From Cannabis sativa (lineage: Eukaryota; Streptophyta; Magnoliopsida; Rosales; Cannabaceae), in contig NC_083601.1 in the NCBI RefSeq assembly GCF_029168945.1, forward strand, positions 39,979,660 to 40,043,659: a DNA stretch of 64,000 nt, read 5' to 3'. Of this stretch, positions 44,058 to 59,590 are shown piece after piece. Position numbers and translations under genes: made by a program. Position 1 is the first letter of the stretch. Each line of letters opens with the position of its first letter. The notes under the pieces were generated by a model. That model did no database searches, was not told where the DNA came from, and saw only the letters and a list, made by a program, of their open reading frames with translations.

Positions 44058-46929
44058 CAGCATTGCTTACGGCAAAGGCAAATGGTTGTTTTGGTTCTGA
44101 AAGTGGCACTGGTTCACTCTCCTGCTGCAATGATGCGACCACACTTGACATGGTGGGCCTATCTTCTGGATCTTCCTGGACACATAAAAGCCCAATACGT
44201 ATGCATTTTAAAATCTCTTGTTTTGTGCTTGATTCTATCACCAAAGGATCCACAAACTCCAGTTCTTTTCCTTCCTCCCATAATCTCCATGCCTGTCATG
44301 AATTGAACAAACAAGACAATTGTCACTTTTATAAAATTGTAGAAAACATAAAAGTACACCAAGAAAGAGAGAAAACAAATAATCATGATTAAGAAAATAT
44401 ACATATGAAAGGATTGTTTGAGCATGTTCTGTTAGGTATCCGCTATTCTTTTTCCCGCTGATTATCTCAAGCAGGATTACACCAAAGCTAAAAACATCAG
44501 TTTTTACAGAGAACATTCCTCCCATTGCATACTCTGGAGCCATGTACCCACTGTCACAAGAATTAAAGTTACTATTATGTTGATCTTGCAGTTTTTGGTA
44601 CCAAAATTTGGGCTTATGACTCAAAAGAGAGGAAGTCATGACATGAAAAAAGGCACACATACTATGTTCCAGCAACTCTTTTTGTGTTAGCTGTGTTTTG
44701 ATTTTCGTAAAATATCCTTGTCATTCCAAAGTCTGATATTTTGGCAACCATGTCTTGGTCCAAAAGTACATTGCTGGGCTTGAGATCCCTGTGAATAACT
44801 TTATGCCTGGAATCTTCATGAAGATAAAGAAGTCCCTTTGCAATTCCACTTATGATATTGTAGTAAGTCTCCCAATTGAGCAGGGATCGTCTTTCCAAAT
44901 CTGAAAATCAGGTATGCAAACAAATTATCATAGAATTCGAATTGAATGTTGTCATTATTTTTACATTTCTTGCTGAATAAACCAACCAAAGATGAAAAAG
45001 TCAAGGCTTCTGTTAGGCATAAACTCGTATAAAAGCAACTTCTCATCTTCCTCTATTCCCCATCCTACTAGTCTCACTAGGTTCCGGTGTTGAAGTTTGG
45101 CTATAAGCATAACCTTATTTTTAAACTCTTCTAAGCCCTGCCACGATTTCCTTGAAAGTCTTTTCACTGCTACTTCTTTCCCATTTGGCAATCCTCCCTG
45201 AAAAAGTTACAAAATCAGAAGCCAGAATTTGAGCAAATCAGAGTTAGAGCCAAAATACACACACAGAGATGACCTTGTAAACAGTGCCAAAACCACCTTG
45301 TCCAAGCTTATTGGAATCAGCAAAGTCGTCCGTAGCTACCCTTATAGTAGCTAAATCAAAGAAAGGCAGTTCTTCAGAAGTGACAAGGTTACCTTCTTCA
45401 GTAATAGTGACCGTTCTGGGCATAGTTAGGTCTTGTAACAGAGCACGTTCGCTTCTGTCATCTACTTAGACAAAAAATACTAATCAGTCATCTTGGCTAT
45501 ATTAGAATGGTAAACAAATTAGATCCTTTTACCTCTTTCTCTTCCTTTTCTTAGCCGAAAATAAACAGCCCAGTATCCACTGACAACGGCAAGTAGCAAA
45601 CTCAATGAGCAGGTAACCAGCACAATCTTCCAAATCTTCCATCTATTCCCTGTTTCTCAGTGGAATAACTTCCTTAAACCCCAAGTTATAATAATCAAGT
45701 TTTAAAATTATTTTGCTTTTCAGTGATCTAGGGACTGGCTTTAAGGCCATTTAAAGGGTAAACAGTAGCAAATATCCATATTCAGTTTGATTTAATACAC
45801 ACGTGTAGCTAGACCTTCTTATCTAAGATACACAACACAAGAAAATAGTACTACTAGTAGTACTAATTTGGATCCAAACACCTTAACATGACACGAATTT
45901 AGTCAATAAATACTTGATAATTCACCCCAAAAAAATAAATACACTAGACACAAATTAACATGCATAATCAATTAAAAAAATATGTGATAAAAATGAAATA
46001 AATATATACATAATAAACTAACTCGAATTATTTTCAAGTAAAGTAATCGTTACATTTGTTACATCAATTTTCGTAATAATTATTTCATTAAAAAAGTCTT
46101 AATTAAATAGACAAGTTGTAAATTATACCATTTTAGAATTGCTGTTGAAATGTTTACCTGTTGAAGATGGATAAATTAACAAAGGGCTCAAGGTGTCATT
46201 GTAGAAATGGTCCATCCCAAACCTTACATAACAGTTCCTACTCAAAACAATTCCACCTCGGCGAAATGAACAGCAAGCGTTAAGGTCTCCCAAGGCAGCA
46301 GCCAAACAGCTACTACATGATCTTGGAGGCATGTCCAAAGTACACTGTAGCATACCATAAACAGTTTCCTCTCTTGAAAATTCAATTTTCCCAGTAGCAA
46401 ACATGTTCTTAGAAGGAGTAAACGCAACCTCATCTGAGAGATTCTTCATCATATGCATCATAACTTTACTAAAACGAGTCCGGTCCACCGAAACGTTCTT
46501 GTCCTGCTCATTGCTCTTGGGGAACTTCCCTGTATAGACTTGCATAGTAGAAAAGAACATCTGGAAAGAGTAGCGAACTTGACAAAGTTCATACCATATA
46601 ATTGCATCTATACTCTTGCAGTTTCTGAAAATGTCTTGGCTTGCATCCTCCACGCATTTTCCACAGACGGTGGAGTTAACATCTCCTCTACAAAGGGATT
46701 GTCCGTAAACTTTATCAGAGCTATTATTTCCAATAGATGTATAGAAGTAGCCTGGGAGAGATCCATTAAGGGTTGTGTTTGAAGATAAGTGATCAAGAAG
46801 AGTCTTAAGGTTGGTTTCGAATTGGCTGTTGGGAGTGTAGTTTCCTTGGTCGGGTGAACAAAAGGTGTAAAGAGGGTGTGCATTAGAAAATGTAGAGATA
46901 ATTAAAACTAGTATAATAGTGGATATCAT
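44041..46929 (-). CDS. CRK-f: DUF26 receptor-like kinase with tail truncated by copia insertion, 641 aa
   Basis: Exons: 46158-46929, 45533-45649, 45274-45461, 44987-45197, 44663-44900, 44403-44550 and 44041-44292. Signal peptide; DUF26 motifs [13 protein letters not shown] and [13 protein letters not shown]; membrane helix in exon 2. The kinase has [32 protein letters not shown] (Thr where relatives have Ala) and APEYAM. Exon 6 is 148 nt, one codon shorter than in the other copies. The native frame runs to SNAV, then LTR bases give LEYF and a stop at 44041. About 22 native residues are lost, all outside the kinase core, so activity may remain. Closest relative here: CRK-d. Confidence 0.9.
44058..44062. 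repeat. Target-site duplication, right copy (CAGCA)
   Basis: Matches 37153-37157. It lies in the CRK-f coding sequence. Confidence 0.88.
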
Positions 46930-48839
46930 TTGCTCAATGTCTCAAGCTTGTTACTTCCTCAAATTCTAAAGGAGCCGCCAGATGTAGAAGACTATATACT
47001 AAGGTCGATCGGTTTGATATTGTTTTCAAAATTATGCTTTAAAAGATGGAAACCAATCAATAACAGTTTCTATAGTTTTATTGAAAGAAAAAAGGTTTAG
47101 TTAATGTTTTCTAAAAATAAAGCTTTTTGACTAAAAAAAGTTAAGTAAAGAAAATAATAAATATATAGATTTATAAAAAAACAAAATTTTTAATTGTATA
47201 TAATAATTAATAAGATAAACTAATTTAATTAAAAACAACTTTTTGTTGTTCTTAAATTATTTTATTTTTACCATTGTTTTTAAAAAAGTTGTTTTCTAAA
47301 TAATACCGATAAGAATAATTATGTTTGAAAACAATTTTTAGTTATGGTGTTAATTAAAAAACCCTATCACCAAATATTTTAGCGTTTACAATTCCATACT
47401 AGCTGATTTTTCAACTTTGGAAATTAACAACTAGGTATTATGTACAATAGGTTATTTCGTAGAAATGGGCAGCAAAGTCATTAAAATACTATGAAAAAAA
47501 TATTAGAATATATTAGTAGTATCTAGCATTTTATATCGTTATCACAGTAGTGTCTTTTAATAATTTTCTAATTTGATTTAAAAGTTATTATTAAATATTG
47601 TTAATTAATTATAAAATGTTACCGATAAATATGATATTTTATAGCAATGTCCAAATACTAATCGTCATTTGACTTTACTATATTTTTGTTTGTATATTAC
47701 ACGAATGATCCAATTAAGTCCAGATTTATGAATCATTAAATGAAAGGGTTAGTTGAACTACGTTTGATTTTATTTTATAAAAGATTACAAGTTTTTGCAA
47801 ATAACGTCCTTATCATTTTCACATTTATTGATTCAATATGCACTGTTGATTATAAACTTATAAAGACCTTGATTTGGTAGTATTTGAATGAGTGGAATAA
47901 TTTAAGTCCATTTTGATAAATACTCTCATTTGGTAGTATTTGAAGAAGAGGAATATTTTGAATAGTATGATTTGAAAAATAAATGGTCCTAGCTAATGTC
48001 ATAAATTAAACCCTTAACTTTCCGTCACGAAGGATGAAAAAAAAAAGATAATATAGGAATTAAGATTCACGGTTAAAAATTAATATTTTATACTCTGTTA
48101 AATATATTAAAATTTGACACATCAACTAATTTAATTTATATTAAATATGTTAACTATTTTTATTGACTTTATTAGAGGTTTAATTTTTTTATAAATAAAA
48201 AATTAATTGATGTGTCAAATTTTAATTGGTTTAACACAGTATAAAATAGGGTTAATTTCAAAAATGCACAAAAATAACAAAAATACAGTTTTACGGAATT
48301 TTAAACATTTTTACGATTTTTTTTTAATTTTATTTACATAAAATACGGTCTTTTTATGTTGAAATTTTGTTCATTTGTTGTTAATTTTTTGTTATATGTA
48401 TGTTATTTTTTGTTGTTTTTTGTTGTTACTTTGATGTTATTTTGATGTTACTTTTATGTTGTTTTCTTATTGATTTTATGTTGTTTTCGTGTTATTTTTT
48501 GGAAAACTGTAAAAATGTAAAAAAAAATATTCTTTGAACGCAAAAATGTAAATATTTTACAAAAAATAGTGCCTTATGTAATTATTCCTATAAAATACCA
48601 CTTTTTAACAGGAAATCTTAATTTTGATTGTTAATACTAGAGTACCTAATTATTTGTGAAAAATAGACTATTTAATTCTATTTTCCTTATTTTTTTTTAA
48701 AGAAAGTAACCTTTTAATAAGAAAGTTTCTTTTTCATCATTAATACTACTTTATTAAGTGATATGACTATTAGGGTTGGCTATCCTATCTATAGTATGCA
48801 AACTACTAAACATTCAAAAAAACTTGCTTTTACAATAGA
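46930..48839. other. Spacer: CRK-f promoter and repeats
   Basis: No gene. Contains a TTGACT core near 47127, the palindromic repeat at 48065-48245 and a T/G-rich stretch at about 48350-48500 repeating TTTGTTGTTA and TTTTGATGTTA. Confidence 0.6.
48065..48245. repeat. Short palindromic MITE-like repeat, copy 2
   Basis: The left arm AAAATTTGACACATCAACTA and the right arm, its inverse around TTGATGTGTCAAATTTTAAT, form a near-perfect palindrome of about 180 bp. Related to the copy at about 2500-2690; the shared centre is TTTATTAGAGGTTTAATTTT. Confidence 0.65.
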
Positions 48840-48864
48840 TGGTATGATCACGGACTTATAGTGA

Positions 48865-49625
48865 GGCTGTGAACAAGGTAATCGAAGTATTTGCTTGAAG
48901 ACTTGAGACCGCCTTTGCCTTCCAAAATCAAGGGGTGGCCTTGGTTTTCAAAAAACTCTTGAAATGAATCAAGCGTTGCTTGCCAAGTAGGGATGGGCTC
49001 TCCTCAATGAAGAGCAATCTATGTGTTGTAAAGTACTAAATGCTAAGTATCTAAGAGGAAAGCCATTCTTGGAGTACTCTTTTAAAAGTTCGCACTCTTG
49101 GTTTTGGAAGAATGTGGTGAAATCTAAAGAAATCTTGAAAAAATGTGCTTGTAAAATGATTTCTGATAGGAAAGAGACCAATATCTGGACAGACCTGCAG
49201 ATTCTACATGGCAAGGGGTTCTACCCTAAGGCCTTTACTCCCAACCCTTGGGGTGACCAAGGTTGCAAAGCTTCTTCTAGACAGCGGGGATTGGGACATT
49301 CCTAAACTCCGAACCGTCTTTGATTCAGAAACTATTTGTAACATCATTAAAGGGGGAAGACCTAGTGGCCTTGGTAAAGATAAGTGAGTTTAAACGAAAG
49401 AGTCAAATGGTAAATTCACTATAAAGTCTGCTTATCTGATCCACGCTTTAGAGAGATCCCCATATTGTGTTGTTGCCGCGGCACTGTGGAACAAACTCTA
49501 GAACTCAAACATTTTGGAGAGGCATAAAGTACTCTGGTGATGCATTCTTTCTGATGCCCTGCCTATTCGTGTCCTTCTAGCTCAGAGAATGAGTATTGAG
49601 GAGATCTCTTGCTCTCAAGTACCTG
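48865..49625 (+). mobile_element. LINE (non-LTR retrotransposon) ORF2 3' fragment
   Basis: Read across frames, this matches the C-terminal layout of plant LINE reverse transcriptases: GGLGF, then NQALLAK and GWALLNEE, then a VLNAKYLRGKPFLEY stretch, SSHSWFWKNV, NIWTDL, and near the end a zinc-binding-type segment with LWNKLWN, ILERHKVLWWCILSDALPIR and LLAQRMS. In-frame stops (for example near 48985) and frameshifts make it dead. It is 5'-truncated, as is usual for LINEs. No poly(A) tail or target duplication was resolved. The corresponding CRK-d/CRK-e spacer lacks it. Confidence 0.78.
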
Positions 49626-50461
49626 ATGGTGCAATGGTACTGGACACACGAAGAAAAAAACAGAAGGAAAGGAAAAAAATTATTTTATTTTTGAATTCTT
49701 TTATCAATTATTTTACTGATTTTAATTTTTGATTTTTTTTTTGTAATATTTAAATAATTAATATTTTATTGATCAATAAAAATTTATAATGTGTACGGAC
49801 ATTCCCATTAACACTTATTAGACCAAAATAAAATTAAAGTTTACTACCAAAACTTTGGTACAGGGTCGTGCTAAATTTGGTCAATACAACCAGGATATGA
49901 TCTTTTGCAAGACAGATAAGGATTGAGAAAGCCATTTCGCCAACCATTGGTTATGTCGTTATGACTCAAGAGAGAAGGTCAGTAAGTTTGACTTTTAACA
50001 TTCCTGTACCAATGAATAATAGGCTTTGACTTTGTGAATAACTGGGTCAATAGAATTGATTATTAAAATAGAATGGTTCATGAACCAGCGGAACCAATTT
50101 ACTAGCTAACCATGCATTTTTCTTAAAGTGTTCGTTCTTAATTCTTAATTTTAGGCAGTCTTTAATAACATTATTATTATTAAATTAAAAAATATAAGAT
50201 TCCAGTATATCTTATTTTAAAATATTAAAAATTGGACCTCAATACATATAATTTAATATAATAGCTTTTAGAGAATACTATTAACTAATCGTAACGCGAT
50301 ATGTCGAGAAAGTACTACACATCACTTATCCTTAATAAGAATCCTCAATACATAACAAGCCACAAGGTACTAGCTCCAAGTAACAATCTAAAACATTGAT
50401 ATTATATTGTTATAATTGTGTAGTTAATTAAGTACAGAGTTTGTATTAGTAATAGTAGTTG
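49626..50461. other. Spacer between the LINE fragment and CRK-g
   Basis: A/T-rich 3' flank of CRK-g. No gene is seen. Confidence 0.6.
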
Positions 50462-53062
<2,601 letters not shown>

Positions 53063-54461
53063 AACTGCCTTCTGATGATTGCTGAGAAAAACGAGATCAA
53101 CTTTATTATAGCTAAATATTTCTTCTACCGTATGTGTTAAAGGTACGTGTATGCATCTATTTAATTTTTAAATATTGGAAAATTCTTAGATACATTTAAG
53201 ATAACACTGTAGTAAATATATATCCACTTATTATAAACTATTTTATATATATGACGACACAAATATATTTTGTCAGACTTAAGATTTAAATAAGAGCATT
53301 AATTGCTATAAGGTACTAACGACTAACGACTGTGATTAGTTAAAAATATATCATTATCTAAAGAAAGCCGGAAATTGAGAACGAAATGAAAAAACAAGTC
53401 ATCAAAGCCTTTTCTCCCAGTCCCCCAAAAAAAAAAGTCATCAAAGCCTTTTCTGGTCCAAAACCATTTATTGAAGAACAAGTGGACAATTGGTTTTCGT
53501 AGAAAGTGCTTCTGCTTCCATTTTCAAAGTCAAGTCTTAAGCCTAACTTTTACAGAGTAATTCATTGGCTCTCGAATCAACTACCAAGGGTGCCTTCTGT
53601 TTTCTCTTCATCCTTTTTCTATTTTCGAAGTAACCCTGTGTCCATTTCAAAATAAATACATAAAGGAAAATTAGATTTGAGTGAAAATCTAATATAATCT
53701 AGTGGTGGACTCATAATTTAATATATTTGTTTTTAGAAGAATAATATAACATATTAAAAGAAAATTTATATAAATTTATATTATTATAACATCAAAGTAA
53801 ATTGTGATACTACAATTTTTTTAATCTAATTTTATTTTAATATTTTTGTTTAATTTTATTTTAATATTTTTGTTTAATTAAGAAGTTGATTATTTGGCTC
53901 CTTATCTAATTTTGATAATTTATCTACCTAAAAAATATGTTCTGAAAATTATTATTTAATTTATTAGTATTATTACTATTAAGAAAATTACATAATTTAT
54001 TATAGAAGACTATTTTAAGTTTTTATTTTATTTTTTTATAATGAAAATATTTTATAATTTTTCAGGAGTGTGTGTATGATACAAAGATTTAGAACATGTG
54101 TTGGAGGCTAAATTATATATAATACACGATCCGGACATGCTGCTTTTATCCTTTTGGCTGATCCTTGAAACAGACAAAATTGAGTGGGTCACCAGGAAAC
54201 TGCCTGGCATCCCATTCCCATTGGCCATTACCATATGTAATTTTGATTATAAAGCAACTCCGATTGGAACATCCAACAGCAGTCCCTTTCTTTTCTTCAT
54301 ACAGTATTTAATGCGTTATGTATATTGTAATTGTATACGTGAAACATGTGCTCTTTCTTTGAATTTATGTACTGCTTCCCAGTTCCCACTCAAGGTGTTT
54401 TAATCTAATATGTTTCCATTTCCAAACCCAACAAACAACTTCAAATAATATCATTTCAGTT
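53063..54461. other. Divergent promoter region between CRK-g and the LpxD gene
   Basis: Transcription runs left into CRK-g and right into the acyltransferase gene. The small open frames on both strands at about 54050-54400 show no family features. The middle is A/T-rich. Confidence 0.6.
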
Positions 54462-57400
54462 ATGGCACTGACACTGACAAGAATAGCTTCTGCATTTGGC
54501 TACTTCTCTACAATTCCTCGTCTCCTGTTCACCAACGCAGGTTCCCAACAATTACCGGCGATGTCTCTCTGCCGTTTTTACATTTTCCAACCTTTCTCCG
54601 CCGGCTCTGCTTCACCCGGTAAGCTATTGCGTTGCAGTTATCGCTTTCTTAAAATTATTTTAGGGTTCACCACGTGTTTGTGAAAATGCGTCTGAGGAAA
54701 TTCGCTCGCCCTTCCTCTCCTTTGCTGGCCAAACTCAATGCCAATAACCATTTGCCTTAAATGGTCACACATCAATTAACTAGCATTTTCAAATTCTCTG
54801 AATTTCAAGAATAGAGGATGGTGCTGGAGAAAATTATAGCGAGTTTCAAAGATGGCATAATGGTGGAGGTACTTTTCACAAGTCTGCCCAAATTGATCCG
54901 TCAGCAAGTGTAGACATTGGCGCCGTCGTTCATTCGAAAGCTGTTGTTGGTGCACACGTTCATATTGGATCAGGGGCTATTATTGGACCTTCAGTTACCA
55001 TTGGTCAGTCAACAAAGATAGGGTACACGCAATTTCTTCTTAGTGTTCTTTTCGGCTACAAGAAATGAACAATATCATTTGAACTTTTTCTTTCAACAAG
55101 TTCAATATTTCCATATATGCTTCTTTGTTCATGATAAAGTTGCTCCTTTTCTTAGGTACAATGTTGCACTTTCTAATTGCACTGTAGGTGATTTGTGCGT
55201 GATCCACAATGGAGTGTGCATTGGGCAAGATGGTAAGACATAACTAGTTAACTAAAAGCTTCACCCACTATCATGCGGTTAGTGGAATTTTTTTTAATTT
55301 TAGTAATTCAACAATTCCACCAATTGGTACAAACTCCAGTGTCATGCATATTGGTTTATATAGCATCCTTCATTGATATTTGTTTATGGTTTAGTGTTTC
55401 AAACGAGAGTTAAGAGCTATAGTAGGACAGCTATCATGTGTGGGATTGACTGGGTTGTTAGTAGTGATTTTTGGTTGGTAAACTGTTATATAAATGTAGA
55501 GTGGGGGTGAGAGAAGTGTGAATGTAGTGAGCTTTGAGCTCTAGGCAGGTTTCCCGGTCTCTCTAAGAACCACCTGGATATTTTCTATGCATCCACCCTA
55601 ATTTCAGCAATAAAATTCCTATCTTTAGCCTATGCTTTCCCTATTTTGGTGTTTCCCTGTTTACTATCATATCTCCATGTATACGGGCCAGTGTTGAAGT
55701 GCATTAATGTTCTTAATGTTTTTATTGCTAACGGGTGTTCATAATTTAGGAAGTGAGATCTGCTGCTACCACCAAAGGACTACTTTTTCAGCAAAAAATT
55801 GATTTGTTATGCTTGAGCCAGAGAATTTCGTTGTAGGACTATCTTATCAGCTTTACCAGTGTTGAAGTTCTTGAGTCTAGAAATTGTACCCAAGTCCGGG
55901 AAATCAGGAAACTAAACTCTTTCTAAATTATCTTGAACCTTATGTGGTAATATAAGAGTCATTATTATCTTTTTACATTGTAGGAGCTAACTATTAATTG
56001 CTGAAACTAATGTACTTGAAGCCATTTATAAGATGTTTACCATAGCTGCTGCTTCCTTGCTTGTGATATTGTACACCATATTTCACCTGCAGGCTTTGGG
56101 TTTCTTGTAGATGAACATGGAAATATGTTAAAGAAACCTCAAGTTAGTGCTGCTTCTTCCATGTTTATACTCGATTATCCTATTTCTTTAATTTTGGGCA
56201 CTTCTTCATTATGCTTAAAGTACTTCTCTCCTTGACCGCACATATGATGAGGTCATGTGATTGCAGACAACAGACTGGCTGGTCGGGCTGTGATACTAAA
56301 TCAAATTGCAAAATATAATTATAAGTTTTATTTGTTTCCTTATTCTCAACAGCATTTATTAAGTTTTAATGGTCAAATTATATGGTTCAATGCTTAGATC
56401 ATAAATTGAAATGTCCTATGATTTTCCTTTCTCTCTTCTTCTGCTTACAAAAAATCCGATAGATGCTAAATGCTAGGATAGGTAGCAACGTGGAGATTGG
56501 TGCTAACTCATGCATTGACAGAGGCAGGTAAGACCTGTATTTTTTTTCATACCATATCTGGACCGTTTCTCTTCTTCATCCTTTTTTTACTAACTATACC
56601 ACCGTGCTGTTGTGCAGCTGGAGAGATACGGTTGTAGGAGATCACTCAAAGATAGATAATTTAGTTCAGGTTGGGATTTGCTTTCTTGTAGATTGTGAAT
56701 TGAGAATTCTAGTATTGGTGACTGCAATCTGATTACTTTTTCAGATAGCTCACAATGTAGTTATTGGAAAATGCTGCATGCTGTGTGGCCAAGTTGGAAT
56801 TGCGGGTTCTGTAACGTAAGTAATGATGATTTTACTGTAGATTCTGTTAATATCCTACCAACATGACATCAAGAACTTGGTCAAGCTTTCAAAACATCTA
56901 CAAGTTTGATTGGCTGTTTCACGTTTTCTTTACTATAGAGTTGGAGACTACGTGACCATGGGGGGAAGAGTCTTAGTTCGAGATCATGTCTCTATTGCTT
57001 CAAAGGTATTCAAGTCATTCTTACTATCTCCCAAGTCTATTCTTTTTACTCAGAGAACGTGTAAAGCTTTCAAATGTTTCATCTTATCATGCTTGCTATG
57101 GCCACATCACTATTGCAGGTCCGTTTGGCAGGTGCAAGCTGTGTTACTAAGCACATTACAGAACCTGGGGACTATGGTGGCTTTCCAGCGGTAAGTATTT
57201 TATATGTAACATAAGTACTTTGGTGACAGAGAACTAGTAAGCCAATTTCATTCACAATATGTAAACAAGCCACTTTAATTAAGATATGTTTTCTCTCGTT
57301 TTGAAAATAGAAAATTGGCCGCTGAGAACAATTCACTATCTCAGGCTTTAATGTCAATTTAACATACCAGAAAGCACTAATCACTATGCACCATCAACAA

Positions 57401-57818
57401 ATTATCTAAAGTTTCTTCTATAGAAAGTCCCTTTTGCTATTCTATCAGCATTAATTTTAATCCAGTGAGGCAACATTGATGCTTAGCGAAATAGAAATGT
57501 AAAAGAGAAGAGTATTGCTATTTGAGATGTTTACCTTACGAGAGGTTAGTAGTTTTTATACTAGTTTTTAAATTAAAAACTCTAGTGATCTTTATCATTT
57601 TTCAAAGAGAAGCCTTTCAGAGTATTTCTTTCTTTCATATTTCAAAAACAAAATTTATATAAAAAAAAGGGCAAAATATGCTCAAACCCAATTCACTGCA
57701 TCATATATTCTAATTATGTACGTTACAATGCTTAAAATTGACTGTGTAGGTTCCTATTCATGAATGGCGAAGACAAGTTATTATGCACCGTCTAGCAGTG
57801 AAGAAAAAAAACCCATAA
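54462..57818 (+). CDS. LPXD: LpxD-type UDP-3-O-acylglucosamine N-acyltransferase, 295 aa, ten exons
   Basis: Exons: 54462-54618, 54815-55022, 55156-55232, 56093-56142, 56463-56527, 56618-56669, 56745-56815, 56939-57005, 57119-57190 and 57750-57818, summing to 888 nt in frame. The first roughly 45 residues look like a mitochondrial presequence (Arg/Ser-rich, no acidic residues). Hexapeptide repeats of the left-handed beta-helix follow (for example IGSGAIIGPSVTIG, IGSNVEIG). IAHNVVIG carries the His expected to be catalytic (about residue 206). The end PGDYGGFPAVPIHEWRR is typical of LpxD. In bacteria the enzyme adds the N-linked acyl chain in lipid A synthesis; plants keep a mitochondrial version of this pathway. 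It is shorter than bacterial LpxD (about 340 aa) because the N-terminal domain is reduced. The exon 2 acceptor was chosen at 54813-54814 because an upstream alternative gives a stop. Confidence 0.93.
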
Positions 57819-58903
57819 GCAAACTTTGGTAGGAACTTTTTAGTTTTTATCTTCCATTTGTTTGCATGAAGAAAATTTCTCTAATTACAATGTTTGTGTA
57901 AAAGCTTTGGAAGCATATTTATAACTATACCTTATAGCTCATCACTAAAAAAGAAAATACAGGTGACCAGCATATCCAATTTTGGTGTGGAAATACATTG
58001 TTATTTTTTTTAATATATTGGGAATTGGAATCTCCTATATCTATTTTTCCACACTTAATTACTTCAACTAGCTATTAAATTATATTAAAGTCCAACATTG
58101 GCTTCCCTGAACAGTTCACAAGTAGATGCAGTATGATCGATGATAGTGTATTTGAAAAATATAAGAAAAAAGTAAACTAAGGGAAACTAATACTAAGTTA
58201 AGATTCAACATTCATGATTATCCCTAAAAAAAAAAAAAAGAAGAGAGAACATACGTCTAATTATGAAGTGGTAATTTATTATAATGTCATTTGTACTCTA
58301 AATAAAAATTAGAAATTAACCCGGAAAAAAATAGAAATTATCCAGTTATCATGATATATATGTAACCAAAATAATTGGTAGATGAAACTACTACTACCTT
58401 ATGTCACTTATGAAAGCATTTAATACGATAACCAAATGATGATACGATTACTTTACAAAAGATAGACTCAATTTGAATAAGTTCATCTCGACAAATTTCA
58501 TTTATTTTCTTCAACATTTTTATAAACCAGATTATAATTTAACTAATTTTTACATATTTCTAGTTCTTGATGCAATTGTGATCAATATTCGAGTTAATTG
58601 ATCAAAATTTACTACACTAGTTAACGAATAGATGATAAAATTTAAATTAGATGTAAAAGAGAAACTTTAATTAAACAATAAGTAAGTGATTTGTGATTTT
58701 TCACCTCATGTTCAGAAACATCTTTAATTCTTTATCACTATCCACCGTAAAATAAAGTCTGATCGAAGTTAGAAATTATATATAATAATATATAGCTATT
58801 TAAAAAAATTACAAAGTGAATGCATATTAGAGAGCAAATGAAACAAATTAATTGAAACCCAATTTATAAATACAAAAGAGAGAAAGAAAAAGGTGGAAAA
58901 TGA
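57819..58903. other. Spacer between convergent LpxD and NHL genes
   Basis: Shared 3' flanks of two genes that converge. A/T-rich, no coding signal. Confidence 0.65.
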
Positions 58904-59590
58904 TCAAGCGAAATAGACGGGGCATCTCCTATCCTTGGAAATTTTCAAGATAAGGCCATCGGGGCCCACATCCACATCACAGTTGGCATACATCCGATGG
59001 CGCTTACTCTCCCACGACGACACTCTAAATCTAATCGTGGACGTCAATTCTAGACGAAACACAACCGTTCCTTTGGCACGATCGTTCATGAATTCCCTCC
59101 ATCGCTGGCTGTTGACGGTCAACGTGGCCCCACTAAACGCAGCGTTTATGAGCCTAGTGCTCTTAGGCTCTTGGTAAAACGGTTCCATTATAAGTGGAGT
59201 CGACCCGATCTTCTGATCTCGGTAGTAAACCGACCCGTCCATCGAATCATAACGTATCCCTATGTTGTGATTGGAGTTACGGGCAGATGCGTTGAAGGTT
59301 ATTCGGGCATTTTCGAACCCGGTATCTTGGCCCAAACCCGGAACCGAAAATTCGTGAATGTGAAATCTTGGGCGGTGGGGGCGTAGGCTAAGCCACAGTA
59401 TGAAAGAGATGATACCAACTATAAGAAGAAGACTCAAGAAAATGGCGCAGATCATTTTGGAGACCCGTGTAGAGAGGCTCTCATGGACTCGGTGGACGTA
59501 GTAGCGAGCGGTGTGGTGGCGCTTCAAGGGTTGGGGTTGGTTCTCCCTATTGTTCCTTTGGATCGGTAAACGGTCCGGAGTAGAGTACAT
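58904..59590 (-). CDS. NDR1/HIN1-like (LEA_2 domain) membrane protein, 228 aa, single exon
   Basis: An uninterrupted frame with a basic N-terminal cytosolic part (to about residue 44; contains RYYVHRVHESL, seen in the NHL family), one membrane helix (about 47-68, ICAIFLSLLLIVGIISFILW), then an outer LEA_2-type domain beginning PRFHIHEFSVPG. NARITFNASARNSNHNIGI is the NPN-like conserved segment of this family; YYRDQKIG and a C-terminal CDVDVGPDG also fit. By family knowledge these type II proteins sit at the plasma membrane or plasmodesmata, and members take part in defence and transport. The coding region is much richer in G+C than its surroundings, as is common for intronless plant genes. 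The exact family member cannot be fixed here. Confidence 0.9.
   Translation of the reverse strand: MYSTPDRLPIQRNNRENQPQPLKRHHTARYYVHRVHESLSTRVSKMICAIFLSLLLIVGIISFILWLSLRPHRPRFHIHEFSVPGLGQDTGFENARITFNASARNSNHNIGIRYDSMDGSVYYRDQKIGSTPLIMEPFYQEPKSTRLINAAFSGATLTVNSQRWREFMNDRAKGTVVFRLELTSTIRFRVSSWESKRHRMYANCDVDVGPDGLILKISKDRRCPVYFA

Noticed and set aside
54052..54403. Small frames on both strands upstream of the LpxD gene
   Set aside because: No splice logic, no domain features; likely promoter sequence.
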